From positions 1 to 17,977 of the forward strand of contig JAPLGH010000181.1 of NCBI GenBank assembly GCA_026390285.1: a stretch of 17,977 nt of DNA. Direction: 5' to 3'. This document shows positions 1 through 6,908 of the stretch, in pieces (position 1 is the first letter of the stretch; the number at the start of each line of letters is the position of its first letter). The DNA comes from Caldisericota bacterium (lineage in GTDB: Bacteria; Caldisericota; Caldisericia; Cryosericales; Cryosericaceae). The notes below the pieces were generated by a model. The model saw nothing but the letters and a program-made list of their open reading frames with translations. It did not search any database and was not told where the DNA came from. Position numbers and translations under genes: made by a program.

Positions 1-1106
1 ACGTTGATCGTCTGCTGCTGACCGGTCATCGGTAGTGTCTTGCCGAGATTGATAATGGTCAGGACGGTGTCGGCCTTCTTGTTGTTGTCCGTGATGCTGC
101 TCACGACGGGTAGCGCTACGAACTCGCGCATGGCTGTGAGCTGCGCCGGCGTCAACTTGGCAGTATCGAGGAAGCCCTTCTGCACCGCACTTGTTGCTGC
201 ATCTGCAGCCTTTGCCTGGGCATCGGCAAGTGCCTTCGCCATCGCGGGCTGCTGTTTCACAAACGTGGCATCCACCGCGGCTTTCGCCTGGGCAATCGCC
301 TGAGTCATCGCGGCAGCTTGCACCTGTGCTACGGCTTGTTTCTGGGCAGCGTCGAGTGCCGCTGTATACCCTGGGACGTTCTCCAACGGGACGCCCGGGG
401 CCATGGCTGCAAACTGCTGATCGACCGCCTGTTTGGCCGCTGCCTCAGCTGCTGCCTCCGCCTGCTGTTCAGCTGCAATCAGCTCCGCCGGTGGATTCTT
501 CGCTATCGTCTCGGTAGCCTGCGCCTCGGCTTGCGCGTATGCTTGCTGCTTCTGCGCCGCCAACTTGGCATCAAACTGCTTCTTGACTTCTGCCTGCACC
601 TGCTGTTCAGCCGCGACCAGCTCCTTGGGAGGATTGGCCGTAATGATCTTTGTTGCCTGTGCCTCGGCTTGCGCGTATGCCTGCTGCTTCTGGGTCGCCA
701 GCGTAGTGTCAAACTGCTTCTTGACCGCTGCCTGAGCCTGCGTCACCGCTGCGTCCTGAGCGGTCTGCATCCCCTGCAGGGCCTTCTGGATCTGAGGGAC
801 GCCCTGCTCCTGGGCCTTGGAGATCCCGCTCACCATGCTCTTTGCAACAAACCCGTTCATGAGCTGGTTCACGGCATTTCCACTGATCTTGGGGCCATAC
901 ACGGCAAACGCAGTGCTCGCGATGGCAAGCGCAAAGACGATCATCAGTTTGGCGGTTTGCGGTTTGAGATATTCCATAAGACGTCTGGTCGTGCCCCGGA
1001 AGTCCTTGGGCTTCTCTACCACCCCACGCAGACCGCGGGGGCCTCCACCCATGGGCCCAGGTCCACCGGTAGCTATCGGTCGCTCTTTTCTCGTATCATC
1101 GCTCAT
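1..1106 (-). CDS. ABC exporter half-transporter, 5' part (second subunit of heterodimer), cut by window edge
   Basis: The first 368 residues of an ABC permease/ATPase are present with no stop; the rest lies beyond the left edge. The start ATG overlaps the stop of the upstream ABC gene as ATGA, so the two are translationally coupled. Residues 13-29 are a Gly/Pro-rich cytoplasmic tail, then KPKDFRGTTRRLMEYLKP and a first membrane helix at about 53-73. This N-terminus is typical of the YheH/BmrD/TM288-type partner of heterodimeric exporters. In ordinary relatives the next helix follows soon. Here at least 260 residues (about 95-360) are low-complexity Ala/Gln/Lys/Glu, probably helical or coiled coil and predicted outside the cell, with a 46-residue tandem repeat at 129-220. 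This half should carry the catalytically competent ATPase site, because the partner has degenerate residues, but the nucleotide-binding domain is not visible. Substrate unknown. Confidence 0.85.
   Translation of the reverse strand, partial: MSDDTRKERPIATGGPGPMGGGPRGLRGVVEKPKDFRGTTRRLMEYLKPQTAKLMIVFALAIASTAFAVYGPKISGNAVNQLMNGFVAKSMVSGISKAQEQGVPQIQKALQGMQTAQDAAVTQAQAAVKKQFDTTLATQKQQAYAQAEAQATKIITANPPKELVAAEQQVQAEVKKQFDAKLAAQKQQAYAQAEAQATETIAKNPPAELIAAEQQAEAAAEAAAKQAVDQQFAAMAPGVPLENVPGYTAALDAAQKQAVAQVQAAAMTQAIAQAKAAVDATFVKQQPAMAKALADAQAKAADAATSAVQKGFLDTAKLTPAQLTAMREFVALPVVSSITDNNKKADTVLTIINLGKTLPMTGQQQTIN
447..722 (-). repeat. In-frame tandem repeat, 2 x 138 bp, inside the ABC exporter gene
   Basis: Residues 129-174 and 175-220 of the partial ABC protein are two copies of a 46-residue unit. 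Each begins KKQFD and contains QKQQAYAQAEAQAT, a short ANPP/KNPP break, then AAEQQ. At DNA level the copies share a 20-nt identical block encoding AYAQAEA and differ elsewhere mostly by scattered substitutions. A weaker third unit follows (QQF at 230-232). The pattern suggests helical hairpins separated by Asn-Pro-Pro turns. Confidence 0.85.
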
Positions 1107-2839
1107 GCCAGTTCCTCCTCGGAGAGCTGCGAGTAGACGATCTCGCGGTAGACCTCACAGGTCTTCATCAGCTCCTTGTGCGTGCCGATACCGGCGACCT
1201 TGCCTTCATCCAGCACAATGATGCGGTCAGCATTCATGATGCTGCCCACTCGCTGGGCGACGATGATGACTGTTGCATCGAGCGTCTCCTTCTTGAGTGC
1301 TGCCCTGAGGTTGGCGTCCGTCTTGAAGTCGAGCGCCGAAAAACTGTCGTCAAAGATGTAGATTTCCGGTCTTCGGACAAGAGCGCGAGCCATGGCAAGC
1401 CGCTGCTTCTGTCCTCCGGAAAGGTTCAGTCCGCCTTCGGAGAGCATCGTCGCGTACCCGTCCGGCATTGTGGTGATGAACTCGGCCGCCTGTGCCACAT
1501 CGGCGGCGTGTGCCACTTCCATGTCCGTGGCGCCCTCCTTGCCGTAGCGGATGTTGTCGGCAACGGTGCCGGTGAAGAGGACGGCCTTCTGGGGCACGAA
1601 GCCGATCCTGTGTCTCAGATCCTCCTGCAAAAGCTCTCGTACATCCACGCCGTCAACCAGGACCTTTCCACTGCCAACGTCGTAGAACCGGGGGATGAGG
1701 CTGACCAGCGTGGTCTTTCCACTGCCGGTGCTGCCAATGATGGCTGTCGTCTCGCCGGGCTTTGTGTCGAAGCTGATGTTGCACAGGGCGGGCTCTTCGC
1801 CTCCGTCATAGCTGAAGGTGACGTCCTGGAACGCTACATGACCCCGTTCTGTATCGATCTGTCGTGCCTCAGCCGTGTCCGTTATCTCGGGGCGCGTCTC
1901 GAGCACCGCCATGATTCGGTCGCTTGCCGCCACACTGCGTGGCAACTGGATGAACAGCATTGTCAGCATGAGGATCGCTATCAGGATCTGAAGGGCGTAC
2001 TGCATGAAGGCAAGCATCGGGCCCAGCGTCAGATTCCCGGTGGCGATGCGCTCGCTGCCGAACCAGATGATCGCGATCGTGACGCCGTTCATCACGAGCA
2101 TCATGAGCGGCATCAGTCCCGCCATGATGCGGTTCACGCTGATGTACGTATTGGTGACATCAGCGTTGGCCTGGTCAAAACGGGCCTTCTCATGGTCGAT
2201 CCGATTGAACGCACGGATGACGCGGATACCAGTCAGGTTCTCACGAACAACCTTCGTGATCTTGTCGATCTCGGTCTGAACTATGCCGAAGAGCGGTATG
2301 ACCAGCCTCATCACGACCACGATCACCACGGCGATGATCGGCAGAGCGACATACAGGATCCGCGTCAGCTGCGGGTCTGCGGCATAGGCAAGGAATGCGG
2401 CGCCAACACTGGTGAAGAGTGCGTTTGCAATCATAGTCAGGAATAGGACGGTACTGGTCTGGATCTGGACGACGTCGTTTGTCGTCCTCGTGAGCAACGT
2501 CGACGCACCGAACTTGTCAAATTCGTGAAGGGAGAAGTTCTCAACGTGCGTGAAGATCTTGGCACGCAGGACCTTGCCCAGGCCCAGGGCTGACCGGGAA
2601 GCCATCAGGCTTGCCAGTACCGCACAGATCCCGCCCGCTGCTGAAATCAGCAGCATGATGCCCCCTTCCTTCCAGATGTAGCCGGTATCGCCGGAAATGA
2701 TGCCTTTGTCGACTATATTTGACATCAACGTGGGCAGCTCAAGGTTGGCCCTGACCGACAGGTACATGAGTGCCACACCGACAATGATCAGAATCGTGAA
2801 CTGCTTCAGACTCCGGTATATTTTCAACAGATTACGCAC
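1103..2839 (-). CDS. ABC exporter half-transporter, degenerate-site subunit of a heterodimer
   Basis: This is a 578-residue type IV ABC exporter subunit: an N-terminal six-helix membrane domain (about 15-300) and a C-terminal ATPase domain. Visible motifs are Walker A GSTGSGKT (369-376), Q-loop Q417, signature LSGGQ (473-477) and Walker B IFDD (495-498). The catalytic Glu is Asp498, and the switch His is Gln in VAQRVGS. Both changes are known in the TM287/BmrC-type member of heterodimeric exporters, which supplies a non-hydrolysing site. The start is GTG with GAGGTGG five to six bases upstream. The gene follows the TetR gene by 15 bp and overlaps the next ABC gene by 4 bp, giving a TetR-ABC-ABC operon. 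The likely role is drug or lipophile export; the substrate cannot be deduced. Confidence 0.93.
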   Translation of the reverse strand: MRNLLKIYRSLKQFTILIIVGVALMYLSVRANLELPTLMSNIVDKGIISGDTGYIWKEGGIMLLISAAGGICAVLASLMASRSALGLGKVLRAKIFTHVENFSLHEFDKFGASTLLTRTTNDVVQIQTSTVLFLTMIANALFTSVGAAFLAYAADPQLTRILYVALPIIAVVIVVVMRLVIPLFGIVQTEIDKITKVVRENLTGIRVIRAFNRIDHEKARFDQANADVTNTYISVNRIMAGLMPLMMLVMNGVTIAIIWFGSERIATGNLTLGPMLAFMQYALQILIAILMLTMLFIQLPRSVAASDRIMAVLETRPEITDTAEARQIDTERGHVAFQDVTFSYDGGEEPALCNISFDTKPGETTAIIGSTGSGKTTLVSLIPRFYDVGSGKVLVDGVDVRELLQEDLRHRIGFVPQKAVLFTGTVADNIRYGKEGATDMEVAHAADVAQAAEFITTMPDGYATMLSEGGLNLSGGQKQRLAMARALVRRPEIYIFDDSFSALDFKTDANLRAALKKETLDATVIIVAQRVGSIMNADRIIVLDEGKVAGIGTHKELMKTCEVYREIVYSQLSEEELA

Positions 2840-2854
2840 GGTACCACCTCAATG

Positions 2855-3472
2855 TCAGGTTGTCGTCTGTGATGCAGGCTGGAAGATTCGCATGAGTATT
2901 TCGGGGTCAGGCATTGTTTCTATGGTTCCGGAGACTTTCAGTGAGGCGAGACCGAGGATTGCTGAAAAGAACGTCTGAACAAGCTCTGCAGGATTTCCCT
3001 GCGCTATCTGGCCCTTGTGCTGTCCCTGTTCGATCACGTGAACCAGCATGTCAAACGGTCTCCCTGGACCATGCGGATGCTCGATTGCCTGAATGGGATA
3101 CGCGCCGCTCGTCATGGCCTCCATCATGAGGACAAAGTAGTATCCTGCCGATTGCTGTTGCCCAACGCTCTTGAAGATTTGCGCGACCAAGGCTCGCATC
3201 TTATCGATCGGCTCCAAGTCGTCTGCTTTCAGTTGCTCAATCACGTGTCTCGAGGAATCGACCGCATCCCTGACCAGTTCGGCGTAGATCTCATCCTTCG
3301 ATTGGAAGTAGTGGTACATGAGCCCATAGCTTATTCCCGCTTCCGTCGCAATGTCGCTCATTTTTGCGGCCGCGAAGCCCTTGTGTATGAAGACCTTCAG
3401 GGCAGAAGAGAGGATCTGCTTCTGCCTGTCATCCTTGATCTGTGTGTTTGATTCTTCACTGCGAGGTGCCAT
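2855..3472 (-). CDS. TetR/AcrR family transcriptional regulator of the ABC exporter operon
   Basis: The protein has 205 residues. The N-terminal helix-turn-helix is about residues 18-64 (ALKVFIHKGF, SDIATEAGIS, GLMYHYFQSKDEIY), as in TetR-family repressors. The C-terminal domain is a variable ligand-binding region. I chose ATG at 3472 because AGGGGG lies 8 bases upstream; a TTG at 3478 would sit only 2 bases from that site. The gene is first in an operon with the two ABC genes, the usual arrangement for a repressor that senses the exporter's substrate. A TTGACT-N4-AGTCAA inverted repeat directly upstream is the probable autoregulatory operator. The ligand is unknown. Confidence 0.92.
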   Translation of the reverse strand: MAPRSEESNTQIKDDRQKQILSSALKVFIHKGFAAAKMSDIATEAGISYGLMYHYFQSKDEIYAELVRDAVDSSRHVIEQLKADDLEPIDKMRALVAQIFKSVGQQQSAGYYFVLMMEAMTSGAYPIQAIEHPHGPGRPFDMLVHVIEQGQHKGQIAQGNPAELVQTFFSAILGLASLKVSGTIETMPDPEILMRIFQPASQTTT

Positions 3473-3490
3473 CAGCAAGACCCCCTTTGA

Positions 3491-3506
3491 TTGACTTGTC
3501 AGTCAA
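3491..3506. promoter_or_regulatory. Probable TetR operator (TTGACT-N4-AGTCAA)
   Basis: A perfect 6+6 inverted repeat with a 4-base spacer lies 18 bases upstream of the TetR start codon, just before its Shine-Dalgarno site. Placement and symmetry fit TetR-family autoregulation. A weak promoter for the operon (TTGTTT, 16 bases, TACACT on the minus strand) would lie just upstream, so a bound repressor would block the start of transcription. Confidence 0.6.
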
Positions 3507-3576
3507 CGAAATGAGAGTGTATGCTGGATCGTGGACGAAACAACAGGAAGACTTCACAGTTGGAACACGATACGTC

Positions 3577-3640
3577 GTTCCTGCGAAGGCGGGAACCCAT
3601 TAGTTGAACCAAGGATGGATTCCCGCATCCGCGGGAATGG
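3577..3640. repeat. Dispersed two-hairpin palindromic repeat (REP/MITE-like)
   Basis: Two hairpins face each other. The first has GTTCCTGC/GCGGGAAC arms (3577-3584 and 3589-3596, one G-T pair). The second has perfect TTCCCGC/GCGGGAA arms (3620-3626 and 3631-3637). Between them CCCAT and ATGGAT extend the symmetry, so the whole is an imperfect long palindrome. This is the widespread intergenic repeat type 'CCCGCnnnnGCGGGAAt-cca...tgg-aTTCCCGC'. A decayed half copy occurs at 16176-16217. Confidence 0.7.
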
Positions 3641-3779
3641 CGAATCGGCGCTCATGGCCACCGCCCCATGCATGGCGTCGTTCCACAGAAACGTGTACAA
3701 TGAAACTGCTCAGGACGTATAAAACAAGCAGGCTGAAACTGACTTGAAACCAAGAACAGATGATGAACAGGAGGCTTCC

Positions 3780-4349
3780 ATGATGAAGGATCTGGTTTTG
3801 AAGAACAGGAGCTACCGCAGGTTCTACGAAGATGTTCACGTGGACTGCCAGACACTGAGAGAACTTGTCGACCTTGCACGACTGTCCGCTTCTGCCGCGA
3901 ACAAACAACCTCTGCGGTACATGCTGTCGTGCACGAAGGAAAAGAATGCAGCGATATTCCCGACGCTTGCGTGGGCCGCCTACCTCAAGGATTGGAACGG
4001 ACCCTCCGAGGGCGAGCGTCCTTCGGCGTATGTCGTCATGCTGGCAGACAAGGAGCTCTCTGCGAATTTCAACTGGGACGCCGGCATCTGTTCCCAGAGC
4101 ATTCTCCTTGGAGCAGTAGAGAAGGGTCTTGGCGGTTGCATCATCGCCTCGGTCAACAAGCCCAGCCTCAAACAGGCACTGAGCATCCCCGACCAGTACG
4201 AAATCGTGTTCGTTCTGGCGCTTGGCAAGCCAAAGGAGAAGGTGGTCATCGACCCTGTCTCTCCGACCGGAGACATCAAGTACTGGAGAGACGCCGAAGA
4301 GACCCATCATGTCCCGAAGCGGACTCTTGAGGACCTGATTGTCGGCTAG
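3780..4349 (+). CDS. Nitroreductase family protein (FMN-dependent oxidoreductase)
   Basis: This 189-residue protein has the nitroreductase fold pattern. It begins with an N-terminal KNRSYRRF phosphate-binding stretch, followed by SASAANKQPLRY. Further on come DAGICSQSILLGAVEKGLGGC and a C-terminal VLALGKPKEK. Members use FMN to reduce nitro compounds, quinones or flavins with NAD(P)H; the substrate here is unknown. The start is ATG at 3780 with a full AGGAGG five bases upstream; a second ATG follows at once. A TTG further upstream (3744) lacks a ribosome site. Candidate -10 boxes are TACAAT at 3696-3701 and TATAAA at 3718-3723, without convincing -35 boxes. The gene stands alone, convergent with the carbonic-anhydrase-like gene. 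Confidence 0.9.
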   Translation: MMKDLVLKNRSYRRFYEDVHVDCQTLRELVDLARLSASAANKQPLRYMLSCTKEKNAAIFPTLAWAAYLKDWNGPSEGERPSAYVVMLADKELSANFNWDAGICSQSILLGAVEKGLGGCIIASVNKPSLKQALSIPDQYEIVFVLALGKPKEKVVIDPVSPTGDIKYWRDAEETHHVPKRTLEDLIVG

Positions 4350-4441
4350 CCTTTGGGGTCAGCTGGTAAAGAAGGCAACAAATGGTGAGTTCGCCTGCTC
4401 GGTGAAGGCTGGCGAAGATGCCATGGCGGCCGCGCCGGAAT

Positions 4442-4464
4442 GTTACCACTCTGCCAATGGTAAC
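4442..4464. terminator. Hairpin between convergent genes, possible terminator
   Basis: GTTACCA (4442-4448) and TGGTAAC (4458-4464) form a perfect 7-bp stem with a 9-base loop, between the convergent nitroreductase and carbonic-anhydrase-like genes. No T-run follows on either strand, so intrinsic termination is uncertain. A weaker TTCGCC/GGCGAA pair lies at 4390-4416. Confidence 0.35.
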
Positions 4465-4481
4465 GCTTGACCCTGCGGGTG

Positions 4482-4865
4482 TCAGTCGACTCGGGTGACG
4501 CTCCAGTGATCGTCCACCCACAAGCCCAGAACCGTGCATTCCGGATACCAGGATTTCACAAGCTCCCTCGCTGCAAACGTATCGTCCAGCTGGACCTCTT
4601 CGCCGTTGGGGTTGCCTGCGCAGTCGTAGTGACCGACAATCGCAATGACGTTCGAACCTTGTTTCCTGACCAATATATCAATCCTGCTCTTGATCGACTC
4701 GACAGCATGCTGGTCAGTGTTGGCCGAGAGCACCCTGTTTGGGCCGGCCTCAGTGACGAGGTCCACGAATTGTGCCGCGTACTCGTTTTTCATCCACGCG
4801 ATGACAGGCTCCTGGACTCTCCCGTCCATACAGTTGATCGCCGTTACGAATTTTCCCGTATGCAT
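4482..4865 (-). CDS. Small beta-carbonic-anhydrase-like protein (Pro_CA_2 type)
   Basis: The protein has 127 residues. It carries the beta-carbonic-anhydrase zinc signature in compact form: CMDGR (Cys12, Asp14, Arg16) and HYDC (His79, Cys82), matching the CxDxR and HxxC zinc ligands and Asp/Arg dyad of the family. It is much shorter than classical enzymes (about 200 residues), like the 'putative carbonic anhydrase' proteins of Clostridia and other anaerobes, whose activity is not well established. ATG at 4865 is preceded by a G-rich stretch (GGGGTGAG) rather than a canonical site. It may be the last gene of a minus-strand run starting at 5970, with a 31-bp gap to the gene upstream. CO2 hydration is an inference. 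Confidence 0.8.
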   Translation of the reverse strand: MHTGKFVTAINCMDGRVQEPVIAWMKNEYAAQFVDLVTEAGPNRVLSANTDQHAVESIKSRIDILVRKQGSNVIAIVGHYDCAGNPNGEEVQLDDTFAARELVKSWYPECTVLGLWVDDHWSVTRVD

Positions 4866-4896
4866 CTCACCCCGCTCCCCTGAATCGCGTTTTCAT

Positions 4897-5457
4897 CTAT
4901 GCTGACGTCTCGCCTAGCTTGTCGTCTCCCTTGAATTCCCTGCTCTGCTGGATCAGGTTCTTGACCCAGTCGGGCAGCTTGGCATATACAGCGTCCTCGC
5001 CGTTATCGATATCGTACAGGATCACCGGGTTGACAGCGTCGGGGACGACCATCCCTGCGGGGACGCTCATGACGCCTGCGACGTATGCATGTGCCTTCTC
5101 GGCGTTCTCGCCATGGAGAATGGAGAGGAGACAGGCAGCGCCCAGCATCGAGCCCAGGGCGAATCTGTCATGCTCTTCCCTGGCGGTGACCGGACGGCCA
5201 AGCCATGACTCCAGGTCCTTCCTCAGGCTGGCCTTGTCGTTGAGGCTCAGGGTGTACTTCTTGGAGATGACGGACGGGCGCCCGTCATCCGTCAGGTCTG
5301 CCGGTAGCTCGAACTGGAACATGATCTTGTTCGCCCACCTGCCGAACTTCTCCGAGTACTGCGTTCCAAGGTCGACGATGCCGCAACAGCGTGCGACATG
5401 TGTCCCGGCAGAGATGATATCCTTCTCTTCAACCTCGTTCTTCGCGATCAGTCCCAT
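4897..5457 (-). CDS. Phage-type conserved hypothetical protein
   Basis: This 186-residue soluble protein has the pattern GTHVARCCGIVDLGTQ, KIMFQFELPADLTDDGRP, SKKYTLSLNDKASLRKDLESWLGRP, LGAACLLSI and VNPVILYDI. It resembles a family I know from tailed-phage early regions, often next to replication or recombination genes and sometimes proposed to bind DNA. The function is not established and no catalytic motif is visible. The start is well supported by AAGGAG six to seven bases upstream of ATG. No other phage gene, integrase or att site is seen nearby, so this is an orphan: either a domesticated gene or a remnant. It lies in a same-strand run with the genes on both sides (gaps of 31 and 72 bp). 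Confidence 0.65.
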   Translation of the reverse strand: MGLIAKNEVEEKDIISAGTHVARCCGIVDLGTQYSEKFGRWANKIMFQFELPADLTDDGRPSVISKKYTLSLNDKASLRKDLESWLGRPVTAREEHDRFALGSMLGAACLLSILHGENAEKAHAYVAGVMSVPAGMVVPDAVNPVILYDIDNGEDAVYAKLPDWVKNLIQQSREFKGDDKLGETSA

Positions 5458-5529
5458 GGTGCTCTCCTTTGCCGCCGTGCGGCTTGTCGGCCCAATCGGT
5501 GCTTCCAGGATCAGGTATAGATGACGCCG

Positions 5530-5970
5530 CTAGCGCGGCAAGGTAAAGATGGACGTTCCCCGGACCTGGACCAGCACGCTGGTGGTCGCCCCCATGGCGC
5601 TGATCATCACGACGACCGTGTTCCTGCCGAAGAGAGCGTTGCTGGACGTCTCCGTGGCGTCGGGGCCAGCAAGGGGAAACTCGGGGACGTTCCAGTGCTC
5701 GCTGGCACCTGAGGCGAACGCGTCACGGTAGAACTGCACGACGTCCAGGAAGGGAAGGCCGGACTGGATACGGACCTCGACGACGCGCACCAGGTCGTCG
5801 CTTCGGGCCGTCCTGCAGGACGTGATCGTGCCGGGGACGATCGGGACGTCCTCGGGGAATCCGCTCGGGAGAGATGTCCCGAAGTCAAGCTCGCGGAACA
5901 CGAGCTTTGTGGCGAGGGTGAGCACGATCACCCCACACAGGACCACCAGCAACCAGCGCCTAGCCACCAC
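5530..5970 (-). CDS. Membrane-anchored hypothetical protein
   Basis: The protein has 146 residues. An N-terminal basic stretch (MVARRW) is followed by a hydrophobic segment at about residues 5-22, a signal anchor with no lipobox Cys. The outer part has GFPEDVPIVPG and then VVQFYRDAF. These are hallmarks of a recurrent family of small secreted or anchored proteins (FP-D-[VI]-P-x-x-PG and V-x-FY motifs) of unknown function. The GTG start has GGGGAGGTGG just upstream, so the start is well supported. It is probably the first gene of the 5970-4482 run. I would expect it outside the cytoplasmic membrane; no partner can be named. Confidence 0.7.
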   Translation of the reverse strand: MVARRWLLVVLCGVIVLTLATKLVFRELDFGTSLPSGFPEDVPIVPGTITSCRTARSDDLVRVVEVRIQSGLPFLDVVQFYRDAFASGASEHWNVPEFPLAGPDATETSSNALFGRNTVVVMISAMGATTSVLVQVRGTSIFTLPR

Positions 5971-5999
5971 CCGCCACCTCCCCGGAACAGCTTCATAGT

Positions 6000-6028
6000 A
6001 TGTTACCTCTGCTACGTATGCGGTTCAA
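6000..6028 (-). promoter_or_regulatory. Candidate promoter for the 5970-4482 gene run
   Basis: On the minus strand, TTGAAC (6028-6023), a 17-base spacer and TAACAT (6005-6000) form a sigma70-like promoter about 30 bases upstream of the GTG start at 5970. Each box matches consensus at four of six positions. Confidence 0.35.
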
Positions 6029-6064
6029 GGCCGTGTCTCGCACACAGACGTCATCTCCTTCCTC

Positions 6065-6076
6065 ACTGCCGGCAGT
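6065..6076. promoter_or_regulatory. 12-bp perfect palindrome ACTGCCGGCAGT in divergent intergenic region
   Basis: The perfect palindrome sits between the divergent genes starting at 5970 and 6224, about 40 bases upstream of the candidate minus-strand -35 box. It could be an operator, but in GC-rich DNA a 12-mer palindrome can arise by chance. Confidence 0.25.
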
Positions 6077-6151
6077 GTCCTCCTGGAGATGCCGCTGCAG
6101 ACACGGAAGTCACGACTCACAGGACAAACAACAGTTGACCCGAACGAGCCG

Positions 6152-6179
6152 TTGCCTGTCCGAAGGAGCGGCGTATGAT
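6152..6179 (+). promoter_or_regulatory. Candidate promoter for the macro-domain gene
   Basis: TTGCCT (6152-6157), a 16-base spacer and TATGAT (6174-6179) precede the macro-domain start codon by 44 bases. The -10 box matches 5/6 and the -35 box 4/6. Confidence 0.4.
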
Positions 6180-6223
6180 GAAGGGCAGACGGAGGGCAGA
6201 CAAGGAAGGGAGGTTAACGTTGC

Positions 6224-6778
6224 ATGCACATGCACAGGAATGGAGAACTCGGCAGAATCACCCTTGAATTCGGGGACATCACACGATTCATGGGTGACGC
6301 AATCGTGAACGCTGCAAACGAGTCGCTGATGGGCGGAGGCGGGGTCGACGGCGCCATCCACGCGGCGGCGGGACCGGAACTGCAGAACGAGTGCTGGACT
6401 CTGCATGGATGTGCAACCGGACAGGCGAAGCTGACCGGCGGATACCGTCTGCCAGCACGTCATGTCATCCATACCGTCGGCCCGGTGTGGCACGGGGGTA
6501 CGCACGGCGAGGAAGCACTGCTGGATAATGCGTACCGGTCCTGTCTTGAGCTCGCTGAGCAGCACGTGCTGAGGACGGTCGCCTTTCCGGCAATCAGCAC
6601 CGGCGTGTATGGGTACCCACTCGAACAGGCGACACGAGTCGCTCTACGCACCATCCTCACGTGGCTGGAAGAGCATGCGGTTCCTGAGCACGTGACGTGC
6701 TTCTGCTATGACAGGGCGACTCTGGGAACGTACGAGGCCGTGCTCGCGTTGCTGCTCAAACACGAACGTAACGCCTGA
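6224..6778 (+). CDS. Macro-domain protein, O-acetyl-ADP-ribose deacetylase type (YmdB-like)
   Basis: This 184-residue single macro domain is full length for the YmdB/MacroD group. Key motifs are GDIT (17-20), IVNAAN ending at Asn32, GGGGVDGAIH with Asp42, GYRLPARHVIHTVGPVW and AFPAISTGVYGYP. Asn32 and Asp42 correspond to the catalytic Asn25 and Asp35 of E. coli YmdB. Such enzymes hydrolyse O-acetyl-ADP-ribose and remove mono-ADP-ribose from proteins, in the cytoplasm. ATG at 6224 has GGGAGG 10 bases upstream; a second ATG at 6230 is possible. The gene is monocistronic, so context gives no substrate. Confidence 0.93.
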   Translation: MHMHRNGELGRITLEFGDITRFMGDAIVNAANESLMGGGGVDGAIHAAAGPELQNECWTLHGCATGQAKLTGGYRLPARHVIHTVGPVWHGGTHGEEALLDNAYRSCLELAEQHVLRTVAFPAISTGVYGYPLEQATRVALRTILTWLEEHAVPEHVTCFCYDRATLGTYEAVLALLLKHERNA

Positions 6779-6818
6779 CTGCAACATCGGTTCGGCGATG
6801 CTACGCTGCGTGTTCGTT

Positions 6819-6837
6819 CAACATTGTCAAGATGTTG
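6819..6837 (+). terminator. Weak hairpin downstream of the macro-domain gene
   Basis: CAACAT (6819-6824) and ATGTTG (6832-6837) pair with a 7-base loop, 40 bases after the macro-domain stop. Only a short mixed T-rich stretch follows. It may be a weak terminator or part of the control region of the next operon. Confidence 0.3.
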
Positions 6838-6852
6838 TATTGACTTCTCCTG

Positions 6853-6881
6853 TTGCGCAGAGAGCAAGAGTGCGGTATCAT
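6853..6881 (+). promoter_or_regulatory. Candidate promoter for the TlpA / CXXC peptide / 4Fe-4S operon
   Basis: TTGCGC (6853-6858), a 17-base spacer and TATCAT (6876-6881) lie 27 bases upstream of the thioredoxin gene start. The -10 box matches 5/6; the -35 box is weak (3/6). Confidence 0.4.
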
Positions 6882-6908
6882 GGTCGCGACATCCCAGTGA
6901 GGTGAGCG

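Noticed and set aside
318..1136. Plus-strand Leu/Cys/Arg-rich frames over the left end
   Set aside because: They are the antisense of the Ala/Gln/Lys repeat of the partial ABC gene; their apparent repeats mirror the real repeat in the minus frame.
1178..2446. Long plus-strand open frame (422 codons) opposite the ABC gene
   Set aside because: It is antisense to a well-conserved ABC exporter with all ATPase motifs; the translation has no recognisable domain and is rich in His/Asp/Arg, as expected from a GC-rich shadow frame.
3531..3722. 63-codon plus-strand frame upstream of the nitroreductase
   Set aside because: It reads through the two-hairpin repeat, giving the familiar false peptide of such repeats, and has no ribosome site.
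6110..6565. Minus-strand 151-codon frame over the macro-domain gene
   Set aside because: Antisense to a complete macro domain with all catalytic motifs.
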